A DNA stretch of 64,000 bases from Terriglobia bacterium (GTDB taxonomy: Bacteria > Acidobacteriota > Terriglobia > Acidiferrales > UBA7541), in NCBI GenBank assembly GCA_020073605.1, contig JAIQEW010000001.1, positions 186,001 through 250,000 of the forward strand, written 5' to 3'. A model generated the notes under the pieces. That model was not told where the DNA came from. It did not search any database and saw only the letters and a list, made by a program, of their open reading frames with translations. Both the position numbers and the translations under genes were made by a program. Shown here in pieces: positions 16,458 to 25,503 of this stretch. Position 1 is the stretch's first letter, and each line of letters opens with the position of its first letter.

Positions 16458-16474
16458 ACTTTGTATAACAAAGT
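16458..16474. promoter_or_regulatory. Palindromic operator ACTTTGT-ATA-ACAAAGT
   Basis: Perfect 7-bp inverted arms separated by ATA lie about 40 bases upstream of the ATG of the membrane-protein/regulator operon. On the minus strand a TTGACA (16455-16450) follows directly, and on the plus strand TATAAC overlaps the centre, so bound repressor would block a promoter. It is the best candidate for autoregulation by the winged-helix protein; the plus-strand DinB gene could be affected too. Confidence 0.65.
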
Positions 16475-16602
16475 TCCGTGAACAAACGAGACGGCCTCGG
16501 CAGCCCCTCCCCCGCAGTACGCGGCGCGGAAATCGGAATGGCTTGTGAAGCAACAGGCCGGAGGATATTCTTGTGCCGCACGAAATCAGGGGAGGAGACA
16601 CA

Positions 16603-17166
16603 ATGAAGCGAGTGATGCTCGGACTGGCGGCCGTCGCGGTGCTGGGATTCACGGCCGGCGCGCAACAAGCTGCACAGACGGAGACGAATCCCGTTTCAAA
16701 CGGGTTGAGAAGGCTCGAAGCGTCCGAGGCCAAGAACACTGTCGCGGCGGTGGAAGTAATGCCCGCGGACAAGTTCAGCTTCCGCCCGACGCCGCAGCAG
16801 AACACGTTCGGCCACCTCGTTTCGCACATGGTGGAAATGAACTACCGGTTTTGCTCGATGATTTCGGGAGCCGAGGCTCCGAAGGTGACGCCCACAAAAG
16901 AAACAGACCCGAAGGACACGCTGGTCCCCGCGCTCAAAGCCTCGTTTGATTTCTGCACGCAGACGCTTGCGAACGTGGAAGACTCGAAGCTCGGAGAGCA
17001 GGTGCCGTTCTTTGGGGGCAGGATGACGTCGCGCGGCGCGATCGTGGTTATTCTCGCGCAGGATTACGGCGACCATTACAGCACGGCGGCGATGTATCTG
17101 CGCCTGAACGGGCTCCTGCCGCCGACCGCTCAGGCTCCACAAGGTCCGCCGCCCGCAAAACAGTAA
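16603..17166 (+). CDS. Secreted DinB-family protein
   Basis: 187 residues: a signal peptide (MLGLAAVAVLGFTAGAQ) and a DinB-like four-helix bundle. Likely metal His residues lie in FGHLVSHMVEMN and DYGDHYSTAAMYL. A Pro-rich tail ends in PPPAKQ. GGGGAGGAG precedes the ATG, which fixes the start. DinB proteins are metal-dependent enzymes, often thiol transferases; the export signal is unusual for the superfamily though common in Acidobacteriota. The substrate is unknown. Confidence 0.85.
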   Translation: MKRVMLGLAAVAVLGFTAGAQQAAQTETNPVSNGLRRLEASEAKNTVAAVEVMPADKFSFRPTPQQNTFGHLVSHMVEMNYRFCSMISGAEAPKVTPTKETDPKDTLVPALKASFDFCTQTLANVEDSKLGEQVPFFGGRMTSRGAIVVILAQDYGDHYSTAAMYLRLNGLLPPTAQAPQGPPPAKQ

Positions 17167-17194
17167 ATCTCGGCCGCGCGGATTTCCACGCGCG

Positions 17195-17950
17195 TCAGGG
17201 GCGCTTCACCGGATAGCGCCCCAGCAGCCAATTCCAGCGGATGTACGCGAGATCGCCGAACATCAGCAGACTGTCGCGGAAGACGTGGACCTTCGTCGCC
17301 GGATCGTGCGCCCAGCGGACCGGCACCTCGGCGGTCCGCAGGCCGTGCCTGCGCGCGAGAAAAAGAACCTCCGGGTCAAAACCGAACCTCTCGATCCGCT
17401 GTTGTTCGAAAACAATCTTGCACCGCTCGCGCACGAACGCCTTAAAGCCGCACTGCGTATCGTGAATTGGCAGGCCGGTGAAGAGCCGGACGAGACCGTT
17501 GAAGATAATCCCGGCGATCTCCCGCAAGCGCGACTGGTGCACAGCGATGAGGGAGCGGTCAATCGCGCGCGACCCGATCGCTACGTCGTTGCCGGCCTCG
17601 ATGGCTGCGAGCAGCTTTTCCGATTCTTCGATCGGCGAAGAAAGATCGGCATCGGTGAAGATGGCGATGCGCCCGCGAGCCTCGAGCATTCCGTGCCGCA
17701 CGCTGTAGCCTTTTCCGCGATTTTCCCCATTCGCCACAAGCCGTAGAGAGGGCATCTGCCCCGCCCAGTCCTGCACGATCTTCGCCGTACCGTCGGTCGA
17801 TCCGTCGTCCACAACGAGAATTTCGATCCCGCCGGGACCGACCGGACGGTTCGCAAAGTAATCGCGAATGCGCGTGAGTGCGCGGCCGAGGCGCTTTTCC
17901 TCGTTGTACGCGGGAATGACGATGGAGAGTTCGGGTGCCGTCTGGCTCAT
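17195..17950 (-). CDS. Glycosyltransferase family 2 (dolichyl/polyprenyl-phosphate glucosyltransferase-like)
   Basis: 251 residues. GT-A fold with SIVIPAYNEEKRLG, VDDGSTDGT and FTDADLSSPIEE, followed by IGSRAIDRS and FHDTQCGFK-like DTQCGFKAFVRER. The TDADLSSP signature is typical of polyprenyl-phosphate sugar synthases. There is no C-terminal TM domain, so it is probably a peripheral cytoplasmic enzyme that charges lipid phosphate with a sugar. The start at ATG 17950 begins the domain; earlier codons are untranslated leader. Confidence 0.9.
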   Translation of the reverse strand: MSQTAPELSIVIPAYNEEKRLGRALTRIRDYFANRPVGPGGIEILVVDDGSTDGTAKIVQDWAGQMPSLRLVANGENRGKGYSVRHGMLEARGRIAIFTDADLSSPIEESEKLLAAIEAGNDVAIGSRAIDRSLIAVHQSRLREIAGIIFNGLVRLFTGLPIHDTQCGFKAFVRERCKIVFEQQRIERFGFDPEVLFLARRHGLRTAEVPVRWAHDPATKVHVFRDSLLMFGDLAYIRWNWLLGRYPVKRP

Positions 17951-18212
17951 CGGCCGCTCATCTGCAAGTGTGATCCCCCATGACCTGGCGCCAGCCGTGC
18001 CGGCCGACGAGCGGCATCGAAATTTGAACTTGCGACTGGAGTCCCCCCGCTGTGGACCTTCATTCCTGCCGAAATTATCACATCGGCACGCACGCCTTCC
18101 ACCGAAACACCGCCATCCGGCAAATTGCATATGGCATTGCCGTTCGATACGATGGACAGGTTCGCTCGTCAGGGCAAGACCAGAGCCCGGACCGAAAATC
18201 TAGGAGATACAA

Positions 18213-18998
18213 ATGAAAATGAGAGCTGCCCTGATCGCAGCCGCACTTTTTGCCGCAATCCCGGCCCTGGGGCAAACGCCCGCGCAGGGCACGCAGCAAA
18301 AGCCTCCGGCACCGCGTCAGCCCGGAGTTCCCGCGACACCGGCCCAGCCCGCCGCCAAGCCGGCGACGCAACCCGGCACCAAGGCACCCACCCCGCCTCC
18401 AAGCGCCGACGACAACAAGATCGATCCCGCGAAAGACGCGGCCATCCGCCGTTTGATGGACGTTACGCAGACCTCGAAGCTGGGCGAAAACATCAACGCG
18501 TACATCGCGAGCCAGGTGCGCTCGGTGATGAGCCGGGCGATCCAGCCGGACAGCCTGTCCAAATTCATGGACTCCTTCAATCAGAAGTTCGCCGCGAGCG
18601 CCCCATCGAGTGCGGTGACGGATGCCGCGGTTCCGATCTACGCCCGCGCCTTCTCGATGGAGGACATTCAGGGGCTGACTCACTTCTACGAATCACCGCT
18701 CGGCCAGAAGGTGATCAAGACGCTTCCACAGGTCTCGCAGGAAACGCAGCAGGTGGGCGTCGAGATAGAGCAGAAAGCGGCGATGGACGTCTTGCAAAGC
18801 ATGTCGAGTGATTATCCGGAACTCAAGAAGATGCTCCAGCCGCAAGCCGCGGCTCCGCCGCAAACGCCGGCACCGCAGAGCGCTCCTGCTCCCAGCTCAG
18901 CGCCTGCCGCTCCAGCAGCACCCGCACCGGCGCCTGTCACAAAAGCACCACCAGCGCCGCAGCCAGCTCCTGCGCCGCAACAATCTCCCCATCCCTGA
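18213..18998 (+). CDS. Secreted DUF2059 protein with Pro/Ala-rich flanks
   Basis: 261 residues. A signal peptide (MRAALIAAALFAAIPALGQ) is followed by a Pro/Ala-rich linker (about 20-65), the DUF2059 helical domain (about 70-200, with AIRRLMDVTQTSKLG and FYESPLGQKVIKTLPQV), and a second Pro/Ala/Gln-rich tail to the end. The tails may span the periplasm or peptidoglycan. GGAG precedes the ATG. The function of DUF2059 is unknown. It is not a molybdate-binding protein despite preceding modB. Confidence 0.85.
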   Translation: MKMRAALIAAALFAAIPALGQTPAQGTQQKPPAPRQPGVPATPAQPAAKPATQPGTKAPTPPPSADDNKIDPAKDAAIRRLMDVTQTSKLGENINAYIASQVRSVMSRAIQPDSLSKFMDSFNQKFAASAPSSAVTDAAVPIYARAFSMEDIQGLTHFYESPLGQKVIKTLPQVSQETQQVGVEIEQKAAMDVLQSMSSDYPELKKMLQPQAAAPPQTPAPQSAPAPSSAPAAPAAPAPAPVTKAPPAPQPAPAPQQSPHP

Positions 18999-19096
18999 GC
19001 GGAAATGAGGCAAAGGGCGTTGGCTTCGTGAAGCACTTGCGTATCGTTCGGAAAAAATGAGCCGAAACGAACTGATCCAGATACAATCGCCTGCCG

Positions 19097-19768
19097 ATGG
19101 CCCCGATTGACTGGTCTCCGCTGTGGATATCGCTCGAAACCAGTGTGACCGCGACGCTGGTCACGCTGGTCGCCGGGCTCGCGGCGGCGGCGTGGCGCGA
19201 ACGGCGGACCGGCGCGGCCATGGCGCTGGTCGATGGGATCTTCCTTTTGCCGCTCGTCTTGCCGCCCACCGTGGTCGGCTTTCTGCTTCTGCTTCTGTTC
19301 GGACGCCATGGCCCGCTTGGGAAGGTGCTGCTGCGGCTGGGTGCGACGGTAGTCTTCTCGTGGCCGGCGACAGTGATTGCGGCGGCCGTCGTGTCCTTCC
19401 CGCTGATGTATCTCACCGCGCGCGCGGCACTGGAGCAGGTCGATTCCCGATTCTTCGAAGCCGCGCGGACGCTTGGCGCCTCGGAGTGGCGCGTCTTCAG
19501 CGCGATCGCACTCCCGCTGGCCTGGCCGGGGGTGCTGGCGGGAACGATCCTTTCGTTCGCGCGGGCACTAGGAGAGTTCGGCGCCACGCTGATGCTCGCC
19601 GGAAACATTCCCGGAAAGACGGCCACGATTCCCATCGCCATCTACTTTGCAGTGGAGGCGGACGATGTGCAGCGCGCCGTGGCGTGGTGCCTGATCGACG
19701 TTGTGATTTCGCTCGCGTTGCTGGCCGGCCTCTATTACTGGACCCGCGCGCGGTGGGTGCGGCGCTAA
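19097..19768 (+). CDS. modB: Molybdate ABC transporter permease
   Basis: 223 residues with five or six membrane segments. It has the permease EAA-loop (FFEAARTLGASEWRVFSAIALP) and the family motifs LPLVLPPTVVGFLLL and SFARALGEFGATLMLAGNIPGKT, which are diagnostic of ModB. It imports molybdate with ModC and a binding protein. No modA lies upstream; the 98-base gap behind it holds no gene. modC follows 2 bases after the stop. Confidence 0.93.
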   Translation: MAPIDWSPLWISLETSVTATLVTLVAGLAAAAWRERRTGAAMALVDGIFLLPLVLPPTVVGFLLLLLFGRHGPLGKVLLRLGATVVFSWPATVIAAAVVSFPLMYLTARAALEQVDSRFFEAARTLGASEWRVFSAIALPLAWPGVLAGTILSFARALGEFGATLMLAGNIPGKTATIPIAIYFAVEADDVQRAVAWCLIDVVISLALLAGLYYWTRARWVRR

Positions 19769-19769
19769 G

Positions 19770-20861
19770 ATGGCCCTCGAAGTCCAAGTCGCGAAGAAGC
19801 TTCCGGAATTCACGCTGGACGTGTCGTTCACGGCGGGCGATGCGCCGCTCGGCATCCTCGGGCCGTCGGGGGCGGGCAAGACGATGCTCCTGCGATGCAT
19901 CGCCGGCCTCGAGCGCCCCGATCATGGCCGCATCACGCTCGACGGCCGAGTGCTGCTCGACACTGAGCGGCACATCCACGTGCCTGCGCGCAATCGGCGC
20001 GTGGGAATGCTATTTCAGCACTACGCGCTCTTTCCGCACCGCACGGTCGCCGAGAACATCGGATTTGCCCTTGGCCATTTGCCGCGCCAGGAGCGGGAAC
20101 ATCGCGTGGCGGCGCTTTCGGCGCGCACTCACCTCTCGGGACTCGAGGATCGCTATCCTCGCGAGCTTTCCGGTGGCGAGCAGCAGAGAGCAGCTTTGGC
20201 GCGAGCACTGGCGATCGAGCCCGAAGCGCTGTTGTTGGACGAACCGCTCTCGGCACTCGATACGCACCTGCGGAGCCAAGTGGAAGCGCAGCTTCAGGAA
20301 ACTTTTTCGGCGTATCGGAAGCCTGCGCTTCTAGTGACGCACAATATCGAGGAAGCGTACCGGCTCGGCGAACGGTTGCTGGTGCTTTCGCGCGGCCGCG
20401 TCGCCGCGTTCGGAGCCAAAGAAGAAATCTTTCGCCACCCGCCGAGCCTCGAAGTGGCGCGGCTCACGGGCTGCAAGAATTTTTCGCGCGCGCGCGCGAT
20501 TTCAGGAAATATTGTTGAAGCACTCGACTGGGGATGCCGGCTCCGCGTTTCGCAAACAGTGACGAAACTGGTGGCCCACATCGGAATTCGCGCCCATCAC
20601 ATTGATTTCGTCGAATCCCGGGGCGCCGGCGCCGCAGAAGAGAACGTAGTTCCCTGCTGGCTCGTCCGCTCTTCGGAAACGCCTTTCCGCATCACGCTCT
20701 ATCTCCGCCTCCACCGACCGCCCAATGGATCCGGAGAGCAGCAGGCGCATGTTGATCTACAGGCTGAAGTGTTCAAGGAGAAATGGGAACGTTTCCGCGA
20801 ACATCCGTTGCCATGGCACGTGCGGCTCTCGCCCGATTCGCTTTTCGTGCTGCCCGAGTAG
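19770..20861 (+). CDS. modC: Molybdate ABC transporter ATP-binding protein
   Basis: 363 residues. Walker A GPSGAGKT (31-38), Q-loop FQHYALFPHRTVAENIGF, signature LSGGEQQRAALARAL and Walker B LLLDEPLSALD are intact. The C-terminal 130 residues should form the TOBE/Mop oxyanion-binding region, though it is divergent and I could not place its motifs. It energises ModB. It is convergent with tamB, with 14 bases between the stops. Confidence 0.92.
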   Translation: MALEVQVAKKLPEFTLDVSFTAGDAPLGILGPSGAGKTMLLRCIAGLERPDHGRITLDGRVLLDTERHIHVPARNRRVGMLFQHYALFPHRTVAENIGFALGHLPRQEREHRVAALSARTHLSGLEDRYPRELSGGEQQRAALARALAIEPEALLLDEPLSALDTHLRSQVEAQLQETFSAYRKPALLVTHNIEEAYRLGERLLVLSRGRVAAFGAKEEIFRHPPSLEVARLTGCKNFSRARAISGNIVEALDWGCRLRVSQTVTKLVAHIGIRAHHIDFVESRGAGAAEENVVPCWLVRSSETPFRITLYLRLHRPPNGSGEQQAHVDLQAEVFKEKWERFREHPLPWHVRLSPDSLFVLPE

Positions 20862-20875
20862 ACCTTCCGGACGGG

Positions 20876-23800
20876 CTACTTGAAATGCTTCACGAACTTG
20901 ACGTCGAGGCCGTAGGTCCCGTTGATATCCCGCAGGAAGACGACTGAGAGTCCCCGCTTCAAGGCGTACTCCACCTGGATGAGCTGATACTGGTTCGAGG
21001 TCGCGGCGTTCGTAGAATACGTGATCGTCAAATCGCGTGTGATCCGCTCCTGGACTGTAACGCGCGCGGCGGCGTTGGACTCCGTGGCCGTGCCCGCGAC
21101 GAACGGGTCGACGCGGAATGAACTGATGCCGAATAGATGTTCGATCCGCCCTCCGATTCCGCTGGAAATAGCCTCGGAGAGCAGCGCGGTCGCGCCGTAG
21201 TTCTGCGCCCCGCCGGGCTGCGAGCGCAGCGCCGCTCCCTGGCCGGTGCTCCCGAGCGCGAGGAGAGCGACGATATCCGAATCCGGCAGCGGAGGATCGG
21301 ACCGGTAGTTCAGAGCCAGATGGCTGGCGGGCCCGGAGAAGTCGATCGTCACCTGGTATTGGTTGATGGTCGAGGTCGCTTCGACGTTAAGCACAGGATC
21401 GAGCCGGAACGGGTTTGAGAAATTCATGTCGCCGCGCGTGAGGTCAAAGACGTTGCCCCGGAACGGCATCTCGCCACTCAGCAGATGAAGGTGCCCGAGC
21501 AACACTGGCCGGTCCCACGTGCCGCGAAGGCGAACGTTGCCCTCGACTTCGACATGCGCCCCGGTCCATTCGATCCGCGCACCCGGGGTCGTTTGACCTT
21601 CCACGTCGAACGCGAGGTTCTGAAGGAATGGCGAACTCGACACCGGACCGGGCGAAGTCTCCGAGGCCGACGCGAAAAATGAGGCTACATCCACGCCCTG
21701 CGCGAAGAGCAGCCGCTCGACCTGGACGCGCCCGCTGACCAGAGCCGCCTGGCTGGTTCCGGACATCTGGAGCGTGCCGCTCGCGAGCCAGCTCATCCCC
21801 GCCGGATAGCGTATGCGCACGACCGATGTTGTGGCGGTGACTTCGTAGCGCAGCTGGCCTTCGCCATAGGTCACGCTGCCGCTCAGCGTCAATTGCCCGC
21901 CGCCGGATTCGGCCGTGATCCTGTCGAATAGCAGGCGGTTGGCATCGAAGACAAAATCGCCGTTTACCTTGCTCAGGCCCACCGGAAAATCGGCGTACGT
22001 GGCGGAGGCACCGCGCACGGTGGCGCGACCCGTCACGCGCGGCCGCGCCATGGTCCCCGCGATCGACACATTCATTTCCGCGCGCCCCTGCGCGTCGACG
22101 TCCGGCAGGACGCTCTTCAAGAGGCGCAAGTTCGCGCCGCCCGCCATGTTGAACTCGATCCGGCGATCCTGATCGAATCGGGCCGATCCGCTGATCCGCA
22201 GGTCCGTGTCGGTTCCGTGCAATCGGGCCTGCTCGATCCGAATCTCGTTCCGCCGGTACGTGGCGCGGATGTCCTGATCGTTCGTGAGCTGGACGAAATC
22301 GTAGTTAAACGCAATCCGCGCAATGTCCGCGTCCACCACGATCGTCTCCGGCCGGCGCAACGCTCCCGAAATCGTGAATACTCCATCGGCGCTGCTGTGA
22401 CCGGTGAGCTGCTTCAGGTGCAGCGCAGCGACGATGAAGGGATCGAGATCGAACTGAGTCACGGCGAGCCGCCCGGAAATGGGTTCATCGCCCTCGAATG
22501 CGATGGTGAGGTCGCCCTGCAACTTTTCGGGCGCCGGTTCCGACGCGAGCATTACGTGAGCGCTTTTTCCATCCGAGGCAAGCTGCCCGCTGAAGTCGCC
22601 TTCCGCATCGGTCCCCAGCCTCAATCCGGTGACCCGCAGATCGCCTCGCGCGAGAGGCGCGCGCAGCGGCCCGCTGCCGCGCAAACCAAAATCGAGGTGC
22701 CCAGCCACAGGGAGCGACCCGGCTTGCAAGCCTCTGATTCTTTCGAGCACAATTCCCGTGCCAGCCACGTTGAATTCGATCTGTTGTTCTTCCGGCCGAT
22801 ACGAGATGTCGCCGGCGACGAGGCCTGTGCCCCCGCGCAGTTCGGCGTGGGACAGCCGTATATCGTCATGCTGCAGGTGCACTTGCCCGCTGAGGCGGTC
22901 GAAGTGCCAGCCCTGGCTTTCGATGTCTTCGAGCGCGAAATTGGCGTCCACCACCGGAGCGGCGCGCGTGCCACCGCCGCGGACGTCTCCGCTCAGATAG
23001 CCCGTTAGCTGATAGCTCGTGCCGAAGATCGCCTGCACATCGCCGCTAGAAGCGCGCTCGGCGTGCGCGTCAAGAGTCCACGGACTCGATGGCAGGAAAT
23101 TCCAGTCGCCGTCAAACATTAACGAAAGGTCGAGCGTCGCCGAGCTTTTTCCTCGCGTGACAACGGTTCTGGTCATCCGGAAGGCATCCGGCGAGTAGTC
23201 AATATCGCCGTTCACGGCTTCCCAGTGAAGCTGGCCGTACTGCGTATCGGCTGCACTCAGATGACCAATGAACTCCGGCCCGGTGATCGGGCCCAGGATG
23301 CGGCCGCGCCAGGTCGCCCGGCCCGCCACGCGCTGCGGCTCTGCGTCATCGCCGCGAATGGCGTTGATGAAATCGTTCCAGTCGGCCAGGTCATCTGCCC
23401 GGAATTTCACTTCGATCGCGGAATCCGGCGCGCCGAGCGGGCCGTCGAATTCGACCGACGCCGTGGGCGTCGCGATCTGGCCGTTTGAAATCGTAATGAC
23501 TTCACGATCGATGCCGTAGTCGTAGTCCGCTCGCGCCGTCGCCGGAATCATTCCCGGAGCGAGCCTCGCAGGGGGCGACCATCGCATCTGGCCGGCGGTG
23601 CGGAAATGCTTGAAGTTCGCATTCCACGTGTTCACCGAATCGACGTCCACCGCCGCATCCCAGTGCAAGGCGAGAACCGGAAATTGATCGTTCTCAAGCG
23701 CCGCGAACACGGCGGCCAGACTGACTCCTCGCAGACGCGTCTCGGTGCGAAATGCGAGCCCCTTGAAATCCATTGCAAGGCGTCCATCGACCGTGCCGCC

Positions 23801-24832
23801 GAGCGCCCGCACCTTGAGATTCGGAATAGCGAGGCGGCGATTGGCGACGTCGTAGTCGCCCCACGTCTCAAAATCTCGCGCGTGAAACCATTTGTAGGGC
23901 ATGCGGATGTCGTGGCCCCGGTAGTAGCCGCTCGCGGTCCATTCGCCCTCGTTCGCGGCGCCGGATACGTAGTGCGCTTGCCCCGAGAAATCCGCGATCC
24001 CGTCCGGCGTGGTGGGCGCGCGAAAAACCGTGCGGACATCCTCGAGCGAAAGCCGCCCGCGATATTTTAGATTCCAGTCGGACCGCGCAAAGCTCGGCAG
24101 CTCGGCGCGGAGGTCCAGCTCCGAATGCAGCGCCCTGAGAACCAATTCATCGGCCTCGAAGGAATCGCGATGAAGCGTGAACTTCAGCGAGACGTCGAAG
24201 CGAACCGGCACGTCCCGCCCGGCCGCCAGCCTCACTTGCTGCCACACAAGATTGCCCACGTAGGAATCGGCGCCGCCCGCGGGCGCATCATGATGCAGGG
24301 AGAAGTTGAAATTCCGGCCATCGACCGCCAGCGGCTTCTGCTGGCCGTTGTACGCGATGCTTCCATCACGCAATTCGAAGCGGCCGACGCGCAGTTGGAA
24401 CGGCGTCTCCCGCCACGGGCGGCTGCCTGCGCGGACTCTGGGAGTGGGCAAGTTGCTTTGGCCGCTTTGGTCGACCCGCACGGCCACCTGCGGCCGCTGC
24501 ACGATCAGCTCTTCGAGTGCGATCTGCCGGCCGATGAACGAAAGCACGCGAATCGCCACGTCGATGTGGTCCGCATGGAATAAGGGAGGTTGGTCCGCCG
24601 GCTCCAAGCCGTGCAGTGTCAGGTTGTCAATCTCCGCCCGCAGGCCCCACAACTGGAAATGAAAGCCACCCATCTCCACGCGGGCGCCCGTTCTCTGCTC
24701 GATCTGGCGGACGATCGCGCCGCGTATCCATCGTTCGGCGAGCCCTGATTCGAAAATGGCAGCCACAATAAGCACACCTGCCGTGAGGCAGAGGAGCGCG
24801 CGCCATGTCCATCGCTTCGAGCGGGCGCTCAC
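20876..24832 (-). CDS. tamB: TamB-family inner-membrane-anchored lipid-bridge/translocation protein
   Basis: 1318 residues. An N-terminal signal anchor (WRALLCLTAGVLIVAAIFESG) precedes a very long beta-rich AsmA/DUF490 region and the conserved TamB C-terminal domain (VEGNVRLRGTWDRPVLLGHLHLLSGE, DSDIVALLALG and the terminal YALKRGLSVVFLRDINGTYGLDVKFVKHF, in parts). TamB spans the periplasm and works with a BamA-family porin. The GTG at 24832 is chosen because GTGA overlaps the preceding stop; a longer form from 24892 would overlap that gene further. Confidence 0.88.
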   Translation of the reverse strand: MSARSKRWTWRALLCLTAGVLIVAAIFESGLAERWIRGAIVRQIEQRTGARVEMGGFHFQLWGLRAEIDNLTLHGLEPADQPPLFHADHIDVAIRVLSFIGRQIALEELIVQRPQVAVRVDQSGQSNLPTPRVRAGSRPWRETPFQLRVGRFELRDGSIAYNGQQKPLAVDGRNFNFSLHHDAPAGGADSYVGNLVWQQVRLAAGRDVPVRFDVSLKFTLHRDSFEADELVLRALHSELDLRAELPSFARSDWNLKYRGRLSLEDVRTVFRAPTTPDGIADFSGQAHYVSGAANEGEWTASGYYRGHDIRMPYKWFHARDFETWGDYDVANRRLAIPNLKVRALGGTVDGRLAMDFKGLAFRTETRLRGVSLAAVFAALENDQFPVLALHWDAAVDVDSVNTWNANFKHFRTAGQMRWSPPARLAPGMIPATARADYDYGIDREVITISNGQIATPTASVEFDGPLGAPDSAIEVKFRADDLADWNDFINAIRGDDAEPQRVAGRATWRGRILGPITGPEFIGHLSAADTQYGQLHWEAVNGDIDYSPDAFRMTRTVVTRGKSSATLDLSLMFDGDWNFLPSSPWTLDAHAERASSGDVQAIFGTSYQLTGYLSGDVRGGGTRAAPVVDANFALEDIESQGWHFDRLSGQVHLQHDDIRLSHAELRGGTGLVAGDISYRPEEQQIEFNVAGTGIVLERIRGLQAGSLPVAGHLDFGLRGSGPLRAPLARGDLRVTGLRLGTDAEGDFSGQLASDGKSAHVMLASEPAPEKLQGDLTIAFEGDEPISGRLAVTQFDLDPFIVAALHLKQLTGHSSADGVFTISGALRRPETIVVDADIARIAFNYDFVQLTNDQDIRATYRRNEIRIEQARLHGTDTDLRISGSARFDQDRRIEFNMAGGANLRLLKSVLPDVDAQGRAEMNVSIAGTMARPRVTGRATVRGASATYADFPVGLSKVNGDFVFDANRLLFDRITAESGGGQLTLSGSVTYGEGQLRYEVTATTSVVRIRYPAGMSWLASGTLQMSGTSQAALVSGRVQVERLLFAQGVDVASFFASASETSPGPVSSSPFLQNLAFDVEGQTTPGARIEWTGAHVEVEGNVRLRGTWDRPVLLGHLHLLSGEMPFRGNVFDLTRGDMNFSNPFRLDPVLNVEATSTINQYQVTIDFSGPASHLALNYRSDPPLPDSDIVALLALGSTGQGAALRSQPGGAQNYGATALLSEAISSGIGGRIEHLFGISSFRVDPFVAGTATESNAAARVTVQERITRDLTITYSTNAATSNQYQLIQVEYALKRGLSVVFLRDINGTYGLDVKFVKHFK

Positions 24833-25503
24833 GGCCGCTCTCCTTGCGACATGACGTCGATCTTCAGGCGTTCGCGTGTCTCGTCGAGCCACTGCGTGGC
24901 GCGGCCGCTGATCTCGCGCTGGATCAGAACTTCCCGGATCGTGTCTTCGACGGATTCAAGCGGCGGGACAGGCTGCCCGCGCGATTTCAACTGCGGCGCG
25001 AATTCTGTGTTGTAGTACGTCTCGACCTGCTTTTGGTCCACCTGCGCGGCGGGGCGGAATCGGTAATCGATGAAACGAGAAAGATACAACTGTTGGCCGA
25101 GCATCCGGCGAACCGCCGCTTCCGTGAGCCCTGCCGCTGCGCAGCGATGCGCGAATTCCCCCGGGGACGCGAACTGCGCCGCGAGTTGCGCGTATGCGTG
25201 GCTCACGTCGTCCGGAGCCGGCTGCGGATACTTGGCCGTCTCGGCCTCGCCCCGCAGAATCCACTGGTCGGCCAGCTCGCGAATCCGCTCGTCGCGCGGT
25301 TTGGCGCGTCCGTCCACGAGCTGTTGGAACGCGCCCAGCTCGCGCACCTCGCTCTCCGTCAGGATGTCGTCCTCGATCCGCGCAGCCACGCCGTCCACGG
25401 TTTGCGCGCCTCCGGTGGACGCAGGCGCCTGGGCGTTTGCATACCTCGCTCCCGGCCCAGCGAGCCATGCCATCGAAGCGAAAATGAGAATCGCGTGTCG
25501 CAT
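24829..25503 (-). CDS. SurA N-terminal-domain-like periplasmic chaperone without PPIase domain
   Basis: 224 residues: a signal peptide (ILIFASMAWLAGPGARYANA) then VDGVAARIEDDILTESEV, the typical start of SurA/PpiD chaperone domains, and helices through RMLGQQLYLSRFIDYRF. There is no parvulin isomerase domain. ATG and the preceding stop share one base (TGATG), and the stop overlaps tamB by 4 bases. It is likely a chaperone dedicated to delivering clients to the flanking porin/TamB machinery; that role is inferred from position. Confidence 0.8.
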   Translation of the reverse strand: MRHAILIFASMAWLAGPGARYANAQAPASTGGAQTVDGVAARIEDDILTESEVRELGAFQQLVDGRAKPRDERIRELADQWILRGEAETAKYPQPAPDDVSHAYAQLAAQFASPGEFAHRCAAAGLTEAAVRRMLGQQLYLSRFIDYRFRPAAQVDQKQVETYYNTEFAPQLKSRGQPVPPLESVEDTIREVLIQREISGRATQWLDETRERLKIDVMSQGERP

